Source of the DNA: Dryocosmus kuriphilus
Taxonomy: Eukaryota > Arthropoda > Insecta > Hymenoptera > Cynipidae
Direction: 5' to 3'
Assembly (NCBI GenBank): GCA_038277395.1
Contig: CM076192.1
Location: 48,611,356 to 48,675,355 of the forward strand
DNA: 64,000 bases
Position numbers and translations under genes: made by a program. Shown here piece by piece: positions 34,868 through 46,167 of the stretch. The notes under the pieces are model-generated. The model worked only from the letters and a program-made list of their open reading frames with translations, did not search any database and was not told the origin of the DNA. Each line of letters starts with the position of its first letter. Positions within the stretch are counted from its first letter, which is position 1.

Positions 34868-36170
34868 ATGCCAAATATTAAAAACATTTTAGATAAGAAA
34901 AACTCCTTGCTCAAGAAAAACCAATCACCCTTTATGAAAGAAATTTGTCAAAATTGCCCTAATAAAGTTTCCCATTTTTAAATGGCCCTAATAAAATGCT
35001 TCTTTTGATTACCCAGACGACATGTCAAAATATTACAAACATTTTAGATAAGAAAAACTTCCTGCTCAAGAAAAACCAATCACCCTTTATGAAAGAAATT
35101 TGTCAAAATTGCCCTAATAAAGTTTCCCATTTTTAAATGGCCCTAATAAAATGCTTCTTTTGATTCCCTAGACGACATGTCAAAATATTAAAAACATTTT
35201 GGATAAGAAAAACTCCTTGCTCAAGAAAAACCAATCACCCTTTATGAAAGAAGTTTGTCAAAATTGCCCCGATAAAGTTTCCCATTTTTAAATGGCCCTA
35301 ATAAAATGCTTCCTTTGATTACCCAGACGACATGTCAAAATATTACAAACATTTTAGATAAGAAAAACTTCCTGCTCAAGAAAAACCAATCACCCTTTAT
35401 GAAAGAAAAATTTGTCAAAATTGCCCTAATAAAGTTTCCCATTTTTGAATGGCCCTAATAAAATGCTTCTTTTGATTACCCAGACGACATGTCAAAATAT
35501 TACAAACATTTTAGATAAGAAAAACTTCCTGCTCAAGAAAAACCAATCACCCTTTATGAAAGAAATTTGTCAAAATTGCCCTAATAAAGTTTCCCATTTT
35601 TAAATGGCCCTAATAAAATGCTTCTTTTGATTACCCAGACGACATGTCAAAATATTACAAACATTTTAGATAAGAAAAACTTCCTGCTCAAGAAAAACCA
35701 ATCACCCTTTATGAAAGAAATTTGTCAAAATTGCCCTAATAAAGTTTCCCATTTTTAAATGGCCCTAATAAAATGCTTCTTTTGATTACCCAGACGACAT
35801 GTCAAAATATTATTACAAACATTTTAGATAAGAAAAACTTCCTGCTCAAGAAAAACCAATCACCCTTTATGAAAGAAATTTGTCAAAATTGCCCTAATAA
35901 AGTTTCCCATTTTTAAATGGCCCTAATAAAATGCTTCTTTTGATTCCCTAGACGACATGTCAAAATATTAAAAACATTTTGGATAAGAAAAACTCCTTGC
36001 TCAAGAAAAACCAATCACCCTTTATGAAAGAAGTTTGTCAAAATTGCCCCGATAAAGTTTCCCATTTTTAAATGGCCCTAATAAAATGCTTCTTTTGATT
36101 CCCTAGACGACATGTCAAAATATTAAAAACATTTTAGATAAGAAAAACTCCTTGCGCAAGAAAAAGTAAC
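34868..36170 (+). repeat. ~155-bp satellite array, homogeneous block
   Basis: Eight or so units repeat with a 154-155 bp period (CAGACGACATG landmarks at about 34,860, 35,014, 35,169, 35,324 and onward). Neighbours are nearly identical. A higher-order pattern is suggested: units with TTCCCTAGACGAC and TTTTGGATAAG (35,165 and 35,945) are separated by five units with TTACCCAGACGAC. Confidence 0.9.
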
Positions 36171-37550
36171 CACCCTTTATGAAAAAAAATTGCCAAAATT
36201 GCCCTAATAAAACGTCCCACATTTACGTGGCCCTAAAAGCTCCTGTTGACTCCCCAGACAACATATCAACAACTTAAAAACATTTTAGATAAAGAAAAAT
36301 CCCTGCACAAGAAAACTCAGCGACCCTTAATGAAAAAAATTGTCAAAATTGCGTTAATAAAGGTCCTAATTTTAAATGGCCCTAAAAGGCTGATTTTGAC
36401 TCCCTAGACAACATATCAGAAAACTAAAAATATTGCAGATAAGAAAAACTACCTGCACAAAAAAACGAACCACCCTTAATGACAAAAATTTGTCAAAATT
36501 TCCCTAATAAAGTGTCCCAATTTAATATGGCCCTACAATGCTCCTTTTGATTCCCCAGACAACGTATTAAAATATTAAACACATTTTAGATAAGAAAAAC
36601 TCATTGCGCAAGAAAAACCAACCACCCTTTAGAAAAAAAATTTGTCAAAATTGCCCTAATAAAGTGTGCCACATTCAAATGGTCCGAAAATGCTCCTGTT
36701 GACTCCGCAGACAACATACCAACAACATAAAAACATTTTAGATAAAGAAAACTACCTGCGAAAGAAAAATCAACCACCATTCATGAAAAAAATTTGCCAA
36801 AATTGCGTTAATAAAGTGTCCTAATTTTAAATGGCCTTAAAATGATGCTTCTGACTCCCTAAACAACACATCAAAAAATAAGAACATTGCAGATAAGGAA
36901 AACTCCCTGCGCAAGATAAAAACAAATACCATTAATGATAAAGATTGTAAAAATTGCCCTATTAAAGTGGTACACATTTGAGTGGCCCTAAAATACTCTT
37001 TTTGACTACCCAGGCAACACATCAAAAAATAAAAACATTACAGATAAGGAAAACTCCCTGCGCAAGATAAAAACGAACACCATTAACGACAAAAATTTGT
37101 AAAAATTGTCCTATTAAACTGGTACACATTTAAAAGGCCCTAAAATGCTCATTTTGTCTCCTCAGACAACATATCAAAAAACTAGAAACATCTTAGATAA
37201 GAAAAACTCCATCCGCAAGAAAAACCAACCACCCTTTATGAAAAAAATTTATCAAAATTGCCCTAATGAAGTGTCCCTACGTTTAAATGGTCCTAAAATG
37301 CTCCTGTTGACTCCACAGAAAACATATATAAAAAAAACTAAAAACATTGTAGATAAGGAAAACTCCCTGTGCAAAAAAATCAACGACACTTAATGAAAAA
37401 AAAAAAATGGTCAAAATTGCCTAAATAAAGTGTCCTAATTTTATATGGCCCTAAAGTGCTCCTTTTGAATCTCCAGACAATATATCAATAAAAACTTTGT
37501 AGATAAGGAAAACTCTGCGCAAAAAAAAGCCAACGATCCTTAATGAAAAA
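36171..37550 (+). repeat. ~155-bp satellite array, diverged block
   Basis: These are the same landmarks as the homogeneous block but with frequent substitutions and indels. It contains 36,727-36,841, the apparent donor of the LINE patch. Short open frames are shared by neighbouring units and are not genes. Confidence 0.85.
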
Positions 37551-39288
37551 AAATGTGCGTGGCGCGCCAGGCTTCGCGCAAAGTATGAACGCGCCTTTGG
37601 CGCGCGTCTGTTGGCACTCGTGCTTCGCGCTCGATATGTTATTTACCTCGCGCTACGCGTTCGGTGTTTCTGGATCGTATAAACTTTTAAATTAGAAATT
37701 ACAAAAGAAATTATTTTACTTAAGGCTCTATCGCCCTTAAGGAATACATTCTCATCATTCTCTCTCTCTTTCCAAGGTGAACAATTCTGCTTGTTAATAT
37801 TTTCTCATATCTTGCATAGTTTTGTTGAAAAGTGGTTTTCTTTATATTTCGTAACATATTTCAGGAATAACTCAAAAAATATGCGTCTGTTAAAAAAAAA
37901 TGATAGAGGGCAAATTTGTAGATCTTTTTGAGGTGAACAACTTTGATTATTCTCATTTCTTTTGTAGCTTGCATATTTTGGCGGGAAATTTGAATTTTTG
38001 ATTTTTTAATAAAAACCGTGCATTTTACCAAAAAAAAGTTAAATCAAAATTTATAGATCCTTTTGAGATAAATAATTTTGGTTGTATACATATTTTCTGT
38101 ATCTCGCATAGTTTAGCCGGAAAATGGTTTTTTGATTTTGTGAAAACCGTTTTTGATGGATAAAACCATAACCGTTGGTCAAAAATGACTGGTTAACGAA
38201 TCAATCCTTACTTTTTACGCGTTGAAGGAGTAGGCCAAAGCGCAATCCAATCCAATTAGTCGTTCGAAAGTTATCGTGTTCACAGGCTACAACAACGACA
38301 ACAATGACGACAACGCCAGATAGACACCAACGTAAAAATCAGCGAAAGTCAGTTTCCAAATAAAATTAATACCTTCTCATTGACATGAGAATGTAATAAT
38401 AAAAATTGCATTTTACAACCAAACTATGTAAAAAATTAAGAAGTTCACGGTTTTGATATACTTTAATCGACTGGTAAGCGCGAGAAACGTGATGAGAATG
38501 AGCCTTAGTAGCGGGCAGATTTTTTAATAACCTTTACTAACATAACTTACTTATTGACTTTATGGTAATGTATTTTTTGTTTTAAAACAACTATTATACG
38601 TTTCATGAAGAAACTATGCGCTGGATCAAAAAATAGTTTTCAGCAAATTTGTAGACCTTTTTAAGGTTAACAACTTTGTTAATTATCATTTTTTTCGTAT
38701 CTTGCATAGTTTTGGTGAAAAGTGGATTTGTTTGTATTTAATAATATATTTCACGAATAACTCAAAAAAAATTGGTCTTTCCGAAAAAATGATAGAAAGC
38801 AGATTAGTAGATCTTTTTCAGGTGAACAACTTTGTGTATTACGATTTTTATCGTATCTTGCATATTTTGGCGGGAAATTTGAATTTTTAATTTTTTAATA
38901 GAGTTTTCTCGATTAAAATCAATACCGTGCATTTTATCAAAAAATAGTTAAATCAAAATTTGTAGATCTTTTTAAATTAAACAACTTTTTTTTTAATCAT
39001 TTTTTCGTATCCTGCATAGTTTGGCAGGAAATTTTAATTTTTAATTTTTTTACGCCTTGAAGAAGTAGCCAAAGCGCAATCCAATCCGATTAGTCCTTCG
39101 AAAGTTATCGTGTTCACAGACTACAACAACGATAACAACGACGACAACGCCAGACAGACACCAACGTAAAACATGTTTTCTCGGATTCAGGGGATCACGA
39201 AACGTGGAGATTTCATGAAATCCGCGAAAGTCAGTTTTCACATAAAACTAATACCTTCTCATTGAGATGAGAATGTAAAAATTGATCT
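37551..39288 (+). repeat. Family C repeat, copy 2 (two partial units)
   Basis: A hairpin head at 37,555-37,665 (TTCGCGC, CTCGCGCTACGCG words) and the TTAAGGCTCTATCGCCCTTAA hairpin at 37,722-37,742 lead into ~150-bp tandem units and a first tail at 38,160-38,395. A partial second unit with its own tail (39,045-39,275) follows. It sits between the two inverted satellite arms of the hAT-like element, so it inserted there later or forms its centre. Confidence 0.75.
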
Positions 39289-39699
39289 AAATTGCAGGGA
39301 GTTTTCCTTATGTACAATGTTTTTAATTTTTCGATATGTTGTTTGGGTTTTCAAAAGAAGCATTTTAGGTCCATTTAAAAGTGGGACGCTTTATTAGGGC
39401 AATTTTAAGAATTTTCTTTCATTAAGGGTGGTTATTTTTTTTGGCGTAGGGAGTTTTCCTTATCTACAATATTTTTAGTTTTTTGAAATGTTGTCTGGGG
39501 AGTCAAAAGGAGCATTTTAGGGACATTTAATAGTGGGACACTTTATTAGGGCAATTTTGACAAATTTGTTTTCATTATGGGTCTTTGGTGTTTTTCTTGC
39601 GCAGGGAGTTTTCCTTAACTAAAATGTTTTTATTTTTTGATATATTGTCTGGGGAGTCAAAAGGAGCATTCTAGGACCATTTAAAAGTGGGACAATCTT
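39289..39699 (-). repeat. ~155-bp satellite array, right arm (inverted)
   Basis: Reverse-complemented landmarks (TTTATTAGGGCAATTTT, GCGCAGGGAGTTTTCCTT, TCAAAAGGAGCATTTTAGG) show about 2.7 units facing the left-arm array. Confidence 0.85.
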
Positions 39700-40150
39700 T
39701 CTGGACGAATAGGACTCAATATTTCGTGTAAGGGTGGCTGGAAGTCCTTGGGGGTAATTATGGCCAACTGTTCCTAATGTGTTGACCTAATTATTCATCC
39801 TAGAGTCTATTGAAACCAGTTTTGAACGTTTTTAGAGCGATTAGTAATACAAAATTAATTTGCGCAGACTTAACGTAGGATTTCAACCCGCTAAAACTTG
39901 CTCGTAATTTTGGATCAAAATTTTAATCTTAGATTTTCTTATAAGTAGCACAAAAAACTTTTGCACCGACTCTCATGAAAATTTTGTTAACATAGTGAAA
40001 ACATGAAAGTGTTGAAGTTTTTGGTAGCTCGAAACTGTTCGAGTGCTTGAAACTTTCGCGTAGCTTGAAAGTTTTGAGTACTCAATTGTTCGAGCGGACT
40101 CGAACTCGGCTCTACTCGGCTCGAAGTTACGATCTTTCTGCACACCCCTA
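39700..40150 (-). repeat. Right terminal inverted repeat of the hAT-type element
   Basis: It is the inverted counterpart of 29,831-30,330 and ends CTGCACACCCCTA at 40,150. The tip region (40,020-40,130) carries repeated CTCGAA/TTCGAG words. Confidence 0.75.
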
Positions 40151-40438
40151 GTTATAGATGTTGCTGTTTAGACCTTGAAACACAAAAAATTTGGATTTAG
40201 ATCAAAAATACGTTCGTAATTATTAGAATAAGCTTTTTTCAGGGAAAAGCCCCTATTTATTTTTTAAAAGATCCCATATATTATTTTTTGAAACAACTGC
40301 GTGCGAAGTTTGGCTTCTCGTGCCTGTGTAACGGATGCGAAGTTTCTGATTCTGACATTTTAGGAAGAAGGTCTGACATCTCTTCGCACACTTAGCACTC
40401 AGTTGTGTCAAAAAATAGAATGTGTGACAAGTGCCTTA
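40151..40438. other. Unique-looking spacer
   Basis: Nothing recognised between the hAT-like element and the next MITE. Confidence 0.4.
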
Positions 40439-40857
40439 ATATTTGTACGTCCAAATGAAAAGGAACCAGTTTGTCTCTATAGAGGTACGTATAGCGGCAT
40501 ATAACCGGATAAATTCCCGACATTTTAATACCAAAGCGAACCCTTTAGGCTGGAAAACGAGGCGCCGGGGCACTTTTGAAGTTGGAACTTCGAGAAATCG
40601 CTTTTTGAGAAAAACGAATTTAAAGACGGCAAGTGCCATAAGCGCCAGTGTTAAATTTTATTTTTAAATTCTAAATATACCCACTTCCGGTTCGTTCTAG
40701 AACACAAGAATGGTCTCCAAATGTAGAACAAAAGTCAAAGTATAATCCCGACAAAAAACCGCAAATGGTCAGTTTTGACCCTACCTCCCAAAAATAGTAT
40801 TAACTCCTAAAATAAATGAGACAATCTGGTCCCTTTTCATTTTGACGTCCACATATT
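40439..40857. mobile_element. MITE of element A family (~0.42 kb)
   Basis: The left end (GTACGTCCAAATGAAAAGG) and right end (CCCTTTTCATTTTGACGTCC) are inverted. The body shares GGCACTTTTGAA and TTTTGAGAAAAACG-type words with 22,500-22,650. There is no coding capacity. Confidence 0.65.
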
Positions 40858-40908
40858 TCCTTTTTGCAACATCCACCTCGAAAGTAGGCCTTTCTGTGTA
40901 TATTATTG

Positions 40909-40968
40909 GCGCATGCGCACTTCAATTCTTATTTACTTTCCACATCGGTGGAATGAACGCGCATGCGC
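40909..40968. promoter_or_regulatory. Two NRF-1-type palindromes, candidate promoter
   Basis: GCGCATGCGC occurs exactly at 40,909-40,918 and again at 40,959-40,968, each followed by ACTT. This decamer is the consensus of NRF-1 (insect relative: Erect wing). Two exact copies 50 bp apart in AT-rich DNA are very unlikely by chance. They lie ~150-210 bp upstream of the ATG of the recombinase-like exon, a normal promoter distance. Confidence 0.6.
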
Positions 40969-41121
40969 ACTTTAAAGATGAGCAACATTCCACATCGCGA
41001 CGATTCAAGCAATGCAGCGCCAGCATCGCTCAGTGTGCAAGTGAACAGCTGATGACAGGTGCGAGATTAGAGTCGACATGGTTTAAGTGCAAGTGAAATT
41101 TTCGTTTTGATTTCTGATGAA

Positions 41122-41555
41122 ATGATGATCTGCAATAACGAGTCCGACAAAACCAGTGAAGAATGTACACCACCAGATATTGTTCAAGCGCTGCAAGTGC
41201 ATCCGAAAATCTGCTGCCCGAAAAATCCAAAATTAAATATAACGCCATTTACGATCGATTTATAAAGTGGGCAGCGACGAAGAATACTAAATCATTATCG
41301 GAGAATGTGTTATTGGCCTATTTTAGTGAGCTGGCAAAAACAATGAAACCATGGAATCTTCGGTCTCATTATTCAATGTTAAAAACCACACTGAGCACGA
41401 AAAACAACATTAAAATTGAATTTTACGCAAAGCTAACTGCTTTCTTGAAGAGATAGTCCGTTGGCATCAAGAGCAAAAAATCTAAAATCCTATCGTCAGA
41501 AGACGAAGAAAAGTTTCTCAACGAAGCTCCAGATCATCAGTATTTGGCAATAAAG
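41122..41555 (+). pseudogene. Crypton/KIAA1958-like tyrosine recombinase N-terminal exon, damaged
   Basis: The ATG at 41,122 opens MMICNNESDKTSEECTPPD. After a frameshift near 41,185 the frame continues ASENLLPEKSKIKYNAIYD, FIKWAATKN, LSENVLLAYFSELAK, YSMLKTTLSTKNNI and FLKR, meets TAG at 41,454, and goes on to EKFLNEAPDHQYLAIK. It ends at a good splice donor (AAG|GTAAAT at 41,555/41,556). This matches the SAM-like N-terminal DNA-binding part of Crypton-derived recombinase genes. The downstream catalytic exons are not visible before the mariner at 41.94 kb. It is either a dead copy or the first exon of a decayed domesticated gene. Confidence 0.6.
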
Positions 41556-41942
41556 GTAAATACCACAATTATAAGCACTTATGTGTACACAAATTTATCT
41601 TTAAATCTGACTAACATTATTTAGAATTTATTTGCTAATCTAAATAAGTATTACTAATAAAGAATCAATAATAATCAAAACATTTTTAAAAATTGATAAA
41701 ACAGATATAGACTGACATCAATTTGACTATAATTCAGATTCTAAGAGTTTTTTTCTATTATGTAGAACTAACTATTTATTTAAATGATATATTTGCTCGT
41801 TTTTTCAAAGGTATCGATTTTAATTGACCCAAGCATGAAAGTTAGCCCAGGACGAAACGTTTTACACTTCCTATTATTGAAAAAATTCTATGGATCCTAT
41901 ACCAATAAAAATCCTTCTTTTACTACCTAATATTTATAACTA

Positions 41943-42862
41943 CGAGGCACGTCCAGAAAGTAAGTGTACTGGTACTCTCACAGCTGTAGGGAATACTTTT
42001 TCGACATGTTGGCAGCACTGCCGCGTAGCCTGATCCCTCCCCTTCAAAACGAGACCAATCCGAGGTTAGTGTGTTGAAAAGTCTTGACGCAGTAGCATCT
42101 CTCGCAAAAAATGTCGATCGTACCTCCCGCCAAGTGCGAAATTCGCGCCGTCATTCGCTACCTCGTTGTGAAGGGAAAAGCTCCAGTTGAGATTTATAAT
42201 GAGGTGAAAACTGTTTATGGTAATGGAGATATGAATCGTACGAGTGTGTACAAATGGTGTCGCGAATTTAAAAATGGCCGTACTTCCGTGCATGACGAAC
42301 TTGTGCATTCGTGTTTTAGGACCATAAAGGCATAATTTTGATTGAATATCTGTCTCACCGGGAGAGCATCAACGCGGCAAGATACTGCGAGAAGCTGAAA
42401 AAATTGAAAAGGGCGATTCAGAATAAAAGGAGGGACATGCTGACGAAGGGAGTCTGCCTGCTGCATGACAATGCCAAACCTCACACGGCCAACGTCACGA
42501 AGCAACTCCTGGACTCTTTTGGATGGGACGTTTTGAACCACTCCCCGTATTTCCCTGACCTGGCCCCTTCAGATTTCCATCTCTTCACTTCCCTGTAAGT
42601 GCACATGAGTGGAAACAAGTTTTCAACGGACGAGTATGTGAAGGGCGAGGTGGGGAAGTGGGCAAAAGAGCTGGCGGGAGACTTCTTCGAGGCAGGCATA
42701 CAAAAATTGATCCCGCGGCTCACCACTTGCATCGAGAGGGATCGTGACTATGTTGAAAAATAACTTACATATGTACAAGTGTAACCAACTATGTTTTTGT
42801 TTTAATACATTTTTTTTTAAGCGTACATAAATTGAGTACACTTACTTTCTGGACGTGCCTCG
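41943..42862 (+). mobile_element. Mariner (DD34D) element, internally deleted copy 2
   Basis: The ends CGAGGCACGTCC...GGACGTGCCTCG are flanked by TA at both sides (41,941-41,942 and 42,863-42,864). It is 920 bp long. It belongs to the same family as the 23.39 kb copy but lost different internal segments. Confidence 0.92.
42111..42762 (+). pseudogene. Mariner transposase pseudogene (copy 2)
   Basis: The N-terminus (SIVPPAKCEIRAVIRYLVVK) is intact. Then 36 bases between two TGACGA words are missing, which removes the GRPS linker. A larger deletion joins ELV to the DHKG region, and TAG replaces the Trp before it. The downstream part reads ILIEYLSHRESINAARYCEK and LLHDNAKPHTANVT...YFPDLAPSDFHLF, keeping the second and third catalytic Asp with 34 residues between. 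TAA at 42,596 and other changes follow. The first catalytic Asp is deleted. Confidence 0.9.
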
Positions 42863-42864
42863 TA

Positions 42865-44265
42865 CTTATTTATCAAAAGCGACTAATATTTTTTCAAATT
42901 TATTCATAATATAATTAAATATTGTTAATAAAGAGTCACTAATCCCTAGTTATAATCCAATTTTAGGTTATGTTATTCAATAAAATTCTGATTACTTTTC
43001 TACTTCACCTAAAAATATAACTATTCCATTTTTGGTTAAAAAATTATCTTTCTTAGTAGAAAATGCATGTTTTTTGTTGAAAATTCATCTTCTTTAGTTA
43101 AATTCAACTGTTTTCGGTTTCAAGTTGAAATCTTTTTTGGTTGAAATATCAACTATTAGATTTTTTGTTAAAAACTCAACTACTTAGATGGAAATGAAAC
43201 TGCTACGTCAAAAATAATTTTTTTGATTTATAATTCATCGTTTTTAATTTTTTTTAAATAATTCCTTTATCTATCAATTAGTGCACCTTTCTCGGACGGT
43301 TGTTGCAAAAAATAGCGCGTGATGCACGTGCGCAAGGCAATTCCTGACTCGTGTGGTTTCAGCACTCACTTTCATCTCTTCGCGCTCTTCTTCGTTTTCG
43401 CAATCGCTGCGCTCGTGCGCTAACCTCCGACTCGTGCTTCGAGCCTCCGGCTCATGCTGAAACATTTACACTCGATGGGAATCGCCTATTTTGCGCACTT
43501 GTATCACAAATAGCTATTAATTTTGCTGCAATAGGGAATATTAAAATTCCCTGTTGCTCGAGATACGCTGAAAGTTGTAGAAGGTGCAGTAAAGCATGGT
43601 TTCCTATCCGGATGGGGACTGTCGTATTATAGAAGGTTTTAAACCATCTAATAAAATCCGAACTTTTTACAACTTAATTTTTAACTGGATTAAGATGGCA
43701 TGAAAAAGTAGAGCTTTTCCATTATCTATTTTTTATTTGATTTGTAAAGAGTTTATTTGAATTCTGTAGTCACTTTCTTGAGAGATGGGAGATTTCCAAC
43801 GTCCTAGGATCAACAGGAAATGTAGAAGATTTTCGAAGTTCAGGTTGAGTGAGAGTGTGAATTTTACCGTTATCAGTTTGCGAAAAAAAAAATAGAATAG
43901 TCAGTCAATATTGAAAGAAATGGTCAGATAATTGATCGGAAAATTTTTAAACTTAGTAATATTTATATAACAAGCCACTACAGAATGCAGACTTTGAAAC
44001 TTAAATATTATATTGAAGTACTTAGCTTTTCAACAGAAAGCTTAATTTTTCGTTTTTCTGTACGCAGAAAATTTGTTCAGTAATGATTGCAATAAAGTTG
44101 GGTAAAAGTCTAGTGTCGTATTTCGGTAAATTCTCTCTTCCAGCATTGTAACAGGAATTATATGAAAATCTACTTAGCCAGGAAGGAATTTATGAGAAAT
44201 AAATACGAGTATCTTCTAACCGTATAGTATTAAGCAATACTTTTGCTTCGATTGTAGAATTTACC
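42865..44265. other. Non-coding sequence with TTGAAAATTCA repeats and a CpG-bearing block
   Basis: 43,020-43,250 is a tract of GAAAATTCATCTT/TTGAAATATCAACT-type repeats like that at 26.9 kb. 43,270-43,640 is CpG-bearing and contains GCGCTCGTGCGC and CTCGTGCTTCGAGCC words resembling the family C heads. The rest is AT-rich. No gene recognised. Confidence 0.45.
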
Positions 44266-44274
44266 AAATGATTT

Positions 44275-46081
44275 TAGGTGGTTCTGACGCAAGGAAAAGT
44301 GGACGCAAATTTGATCCAAAATCGGCTAACGTAGAAAGTTTCTATATCGTTTGGAGATTAAAAAAATGTAAAATTGAAAAGCCTAGCTGATCGGTTTCGC
44401 AAGTTATGGACATTTTTGTATTTATACTATGCACCCTCATGAAAAGCAGAGTAGAACACTTAAGTACACACATGCAATCGGCCTCCTGATCCCAACATGA
44501 AGAAATTGAGCATGTATTTATGATTTATTGTTGAAAATCTTGTTTCTTTTCGAAAATTTATTGATATTTTGATCTACCGGCTCTCTGAATAATGTCACTT
44601 TTTCAGTATTTCCGTTTTTGCAACATATCTCAAAAACAGATTATCTGATCCAAAAATTGAATGATTTTTAGCTTTAAAAGTATATAATTTTCAAAACAAG
44701 ATTGTAGAAACCACTTTTAGATTGACCCCGGATCAAGGACGAGGACGCAGTGGTTAACTGATCCCCTTTTTTCTTTTTTTTGTATTTTGTATTTTTTGAT
44801 TTTTTGTTTCATTTATATATATTTTTTGTATTTTTAAGTATTTTTCTGTTATGAACATGAAAAAATGATGAGAATAGTTCCTTTAAATAACGATAAAATT
44901 AGAAATAAGAACAACTGTTTCATTAAATAACAAAAACATAATTCTTTTAATGCTAAAGGGTTAAAAATAAAGATGTAGCGATGAAAATTCAACTAATGCT
45001 TTCAGTTATAGATTTAGTAGGGAAGTATCACGATGAAAACCGTTTACTTTATAACGTTCCCAAAACTTTAAGAAATCAAGGTATATTGACTCACCACACT
45101 GCTCCGACCAAAAACCTAATCTATTATTTCCTTCAATGTATTGTAAGCCTTCTTTTATGTGTGAAAGAATGACATTTAACGTTTCTGAAAGATTGTTAAT
45201 ACTTTTCAAAGCTTTCTTTAATTCTTCAATATCATCATCAAGCGAAGGTCCTACTTTGGGAGTTGAGAAACAGCAGTTTACGACCTTTTCCATCGCTTTG
45301 AAAGCTGCAATATAAGGTATGATTTTAAAAATAAAATACCTATATCTTTATACAAATCCGGATCTTTAAGTCTCTCTGCCTCTTTAAGTAGTTTTCTACA
45401 AGCATTGCCCTCAAAAGCATCACCATGATAATTTTTTGAAACCAAATTTATTTATTTTTTTTGTCACAGCAAAGCAAGTAAACAAATGATTTACAAAGCC
45501 TTGCAGAACATGCAGTTCAGGAACTACGCATTTTTGCAGAACATATAGACATCATCGTCTTCATCGAAAAGGGGAAGATTAATAGTGCTGTGACATTCTT
45601 TACTATATTTCTTATTTTTCCCTGTGCTAAAATATTTTTCATAATCTTTTCTTAAGTCGCCATATGTTTTTGATTTTGTTTGTTGAGAGGGAAGTTCAAC
45701 TTGCGAAAACGCTTCCTCCCCAGTCGCCTATTCAGAGACCGATGCTGTACTGAAGAAGTGCATTATTCAAAGAGCCGGTGGATCAAAATATCAATAAGTT
45801 TCCGAAAAGAAACGAGATTTTCAACAATAAATCATAAATACATACTCGATTTCTTCATACTGGGATCAAGAGGCCGATTGCATGTGTGTACTTAAGTGAT
45901 CTAATCTGCTTTTCATGAGGGTGCATAATATAAATACAAAAACGTCCATAAATTGCGAAACCGATCAGCTAGGATTTTCAATTTTACATTTTTTTAATCT
46001 CCAAACGATACAGAAACTTTCTGCGTTAGCCGATTTTGGATCCATTTTGGGTCCACTTTTCCTTGCTTCAGGACATACTGA
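44275..46081. mobile_element. Long-inverted-repeat DNA element 'D'
   Basis: Arms of about 300 bp (44,280-44,590 and 45,795-46,075) are inverted. Shared words include GCAAGGAAAAGTGGAC, TCCAAAATCGGCTAACG, GAAAGTTTCT, AGCTGATCGGTTTCGCAA and ATGCACCCTCATGAAAAGCAG. The nonamer AAATGATTT flanks both sides (44,266-44,274 and 46,082-46,090), a possible 9-bp target duplication, though the outermost ~20 bp of the arms pair imperfectly. A minus-strand coding remnant lies inside. Confidence 0.65.
45006..45450 (-). pseudogene. Coding remnant of element D, unassigned transposon-type protein
   Basis: On the minus strand, HGDAFEGNACRKLLKEAERL leads to DLYKDI. After a 35-base interruption with GT...AG ends (45,339 to 45,305) it continues AFKAMEKVVNCCFSTPKV, then LGFWSEQCGESIYLDFLKFW and ERYKVN. 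Wording of the type GLGFWSEQ..ES...DF...W.R(Y/F)KVN occurs in a family of repeat-encoded invertebrate proteins whose superfamily I cannot name with confidence. No catalytic domain is preserved. The 35-base gap is short for an intron and may be a shrunken one. Confidence 0.5.
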
Positions 46082-46167
46082 AAATGATTTAACCTTTTAA
46101 ATTTTGTTTTAATCGCAAAATGTCGTTGACATAATTTCTAAATCTATTTGATATCTTCTTAATCTAC

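Larger units (their letters stand above)
29831..40150. mobile_element. Giant hAT-type inverted-repeat element with satellite-filled arms
   Basis: The ends are TAGGAGTATGC at the left and, reverse-complemented, TAGGGGTGTGC at the right, fitting the T/CAGNG start of hAT elements. The flanking octamers ATTATAGA and GTTATAGA match at 7 of 8 positions, as expected for an 8-bp target duplication. Inverted arms of about 450-500 bp follow, rich in TCGAG/CTCGA words near the tip. They are continuous with arrays of a ~155-bp satellite that is also inverted between arms. No hAT transposase is visible. Inside lie a LINE and a family C insertion. Confidence 0.7.

Noticed and set aside
34868..36170. Regularly spaced repeats as a CRISPR array
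   Set aside because: Whole ~155-bp units repeat without unique spacers, there are no cas genes, and the genome is eukaryotic.
41571..41940. Downstream catalytic exon of the recombinase-like gene
   Set aside because: I looked for the conserved recombinase Arg/His boxes after the splice donor but found only AT-rich sequence without a matching frame before the mariner insertion.
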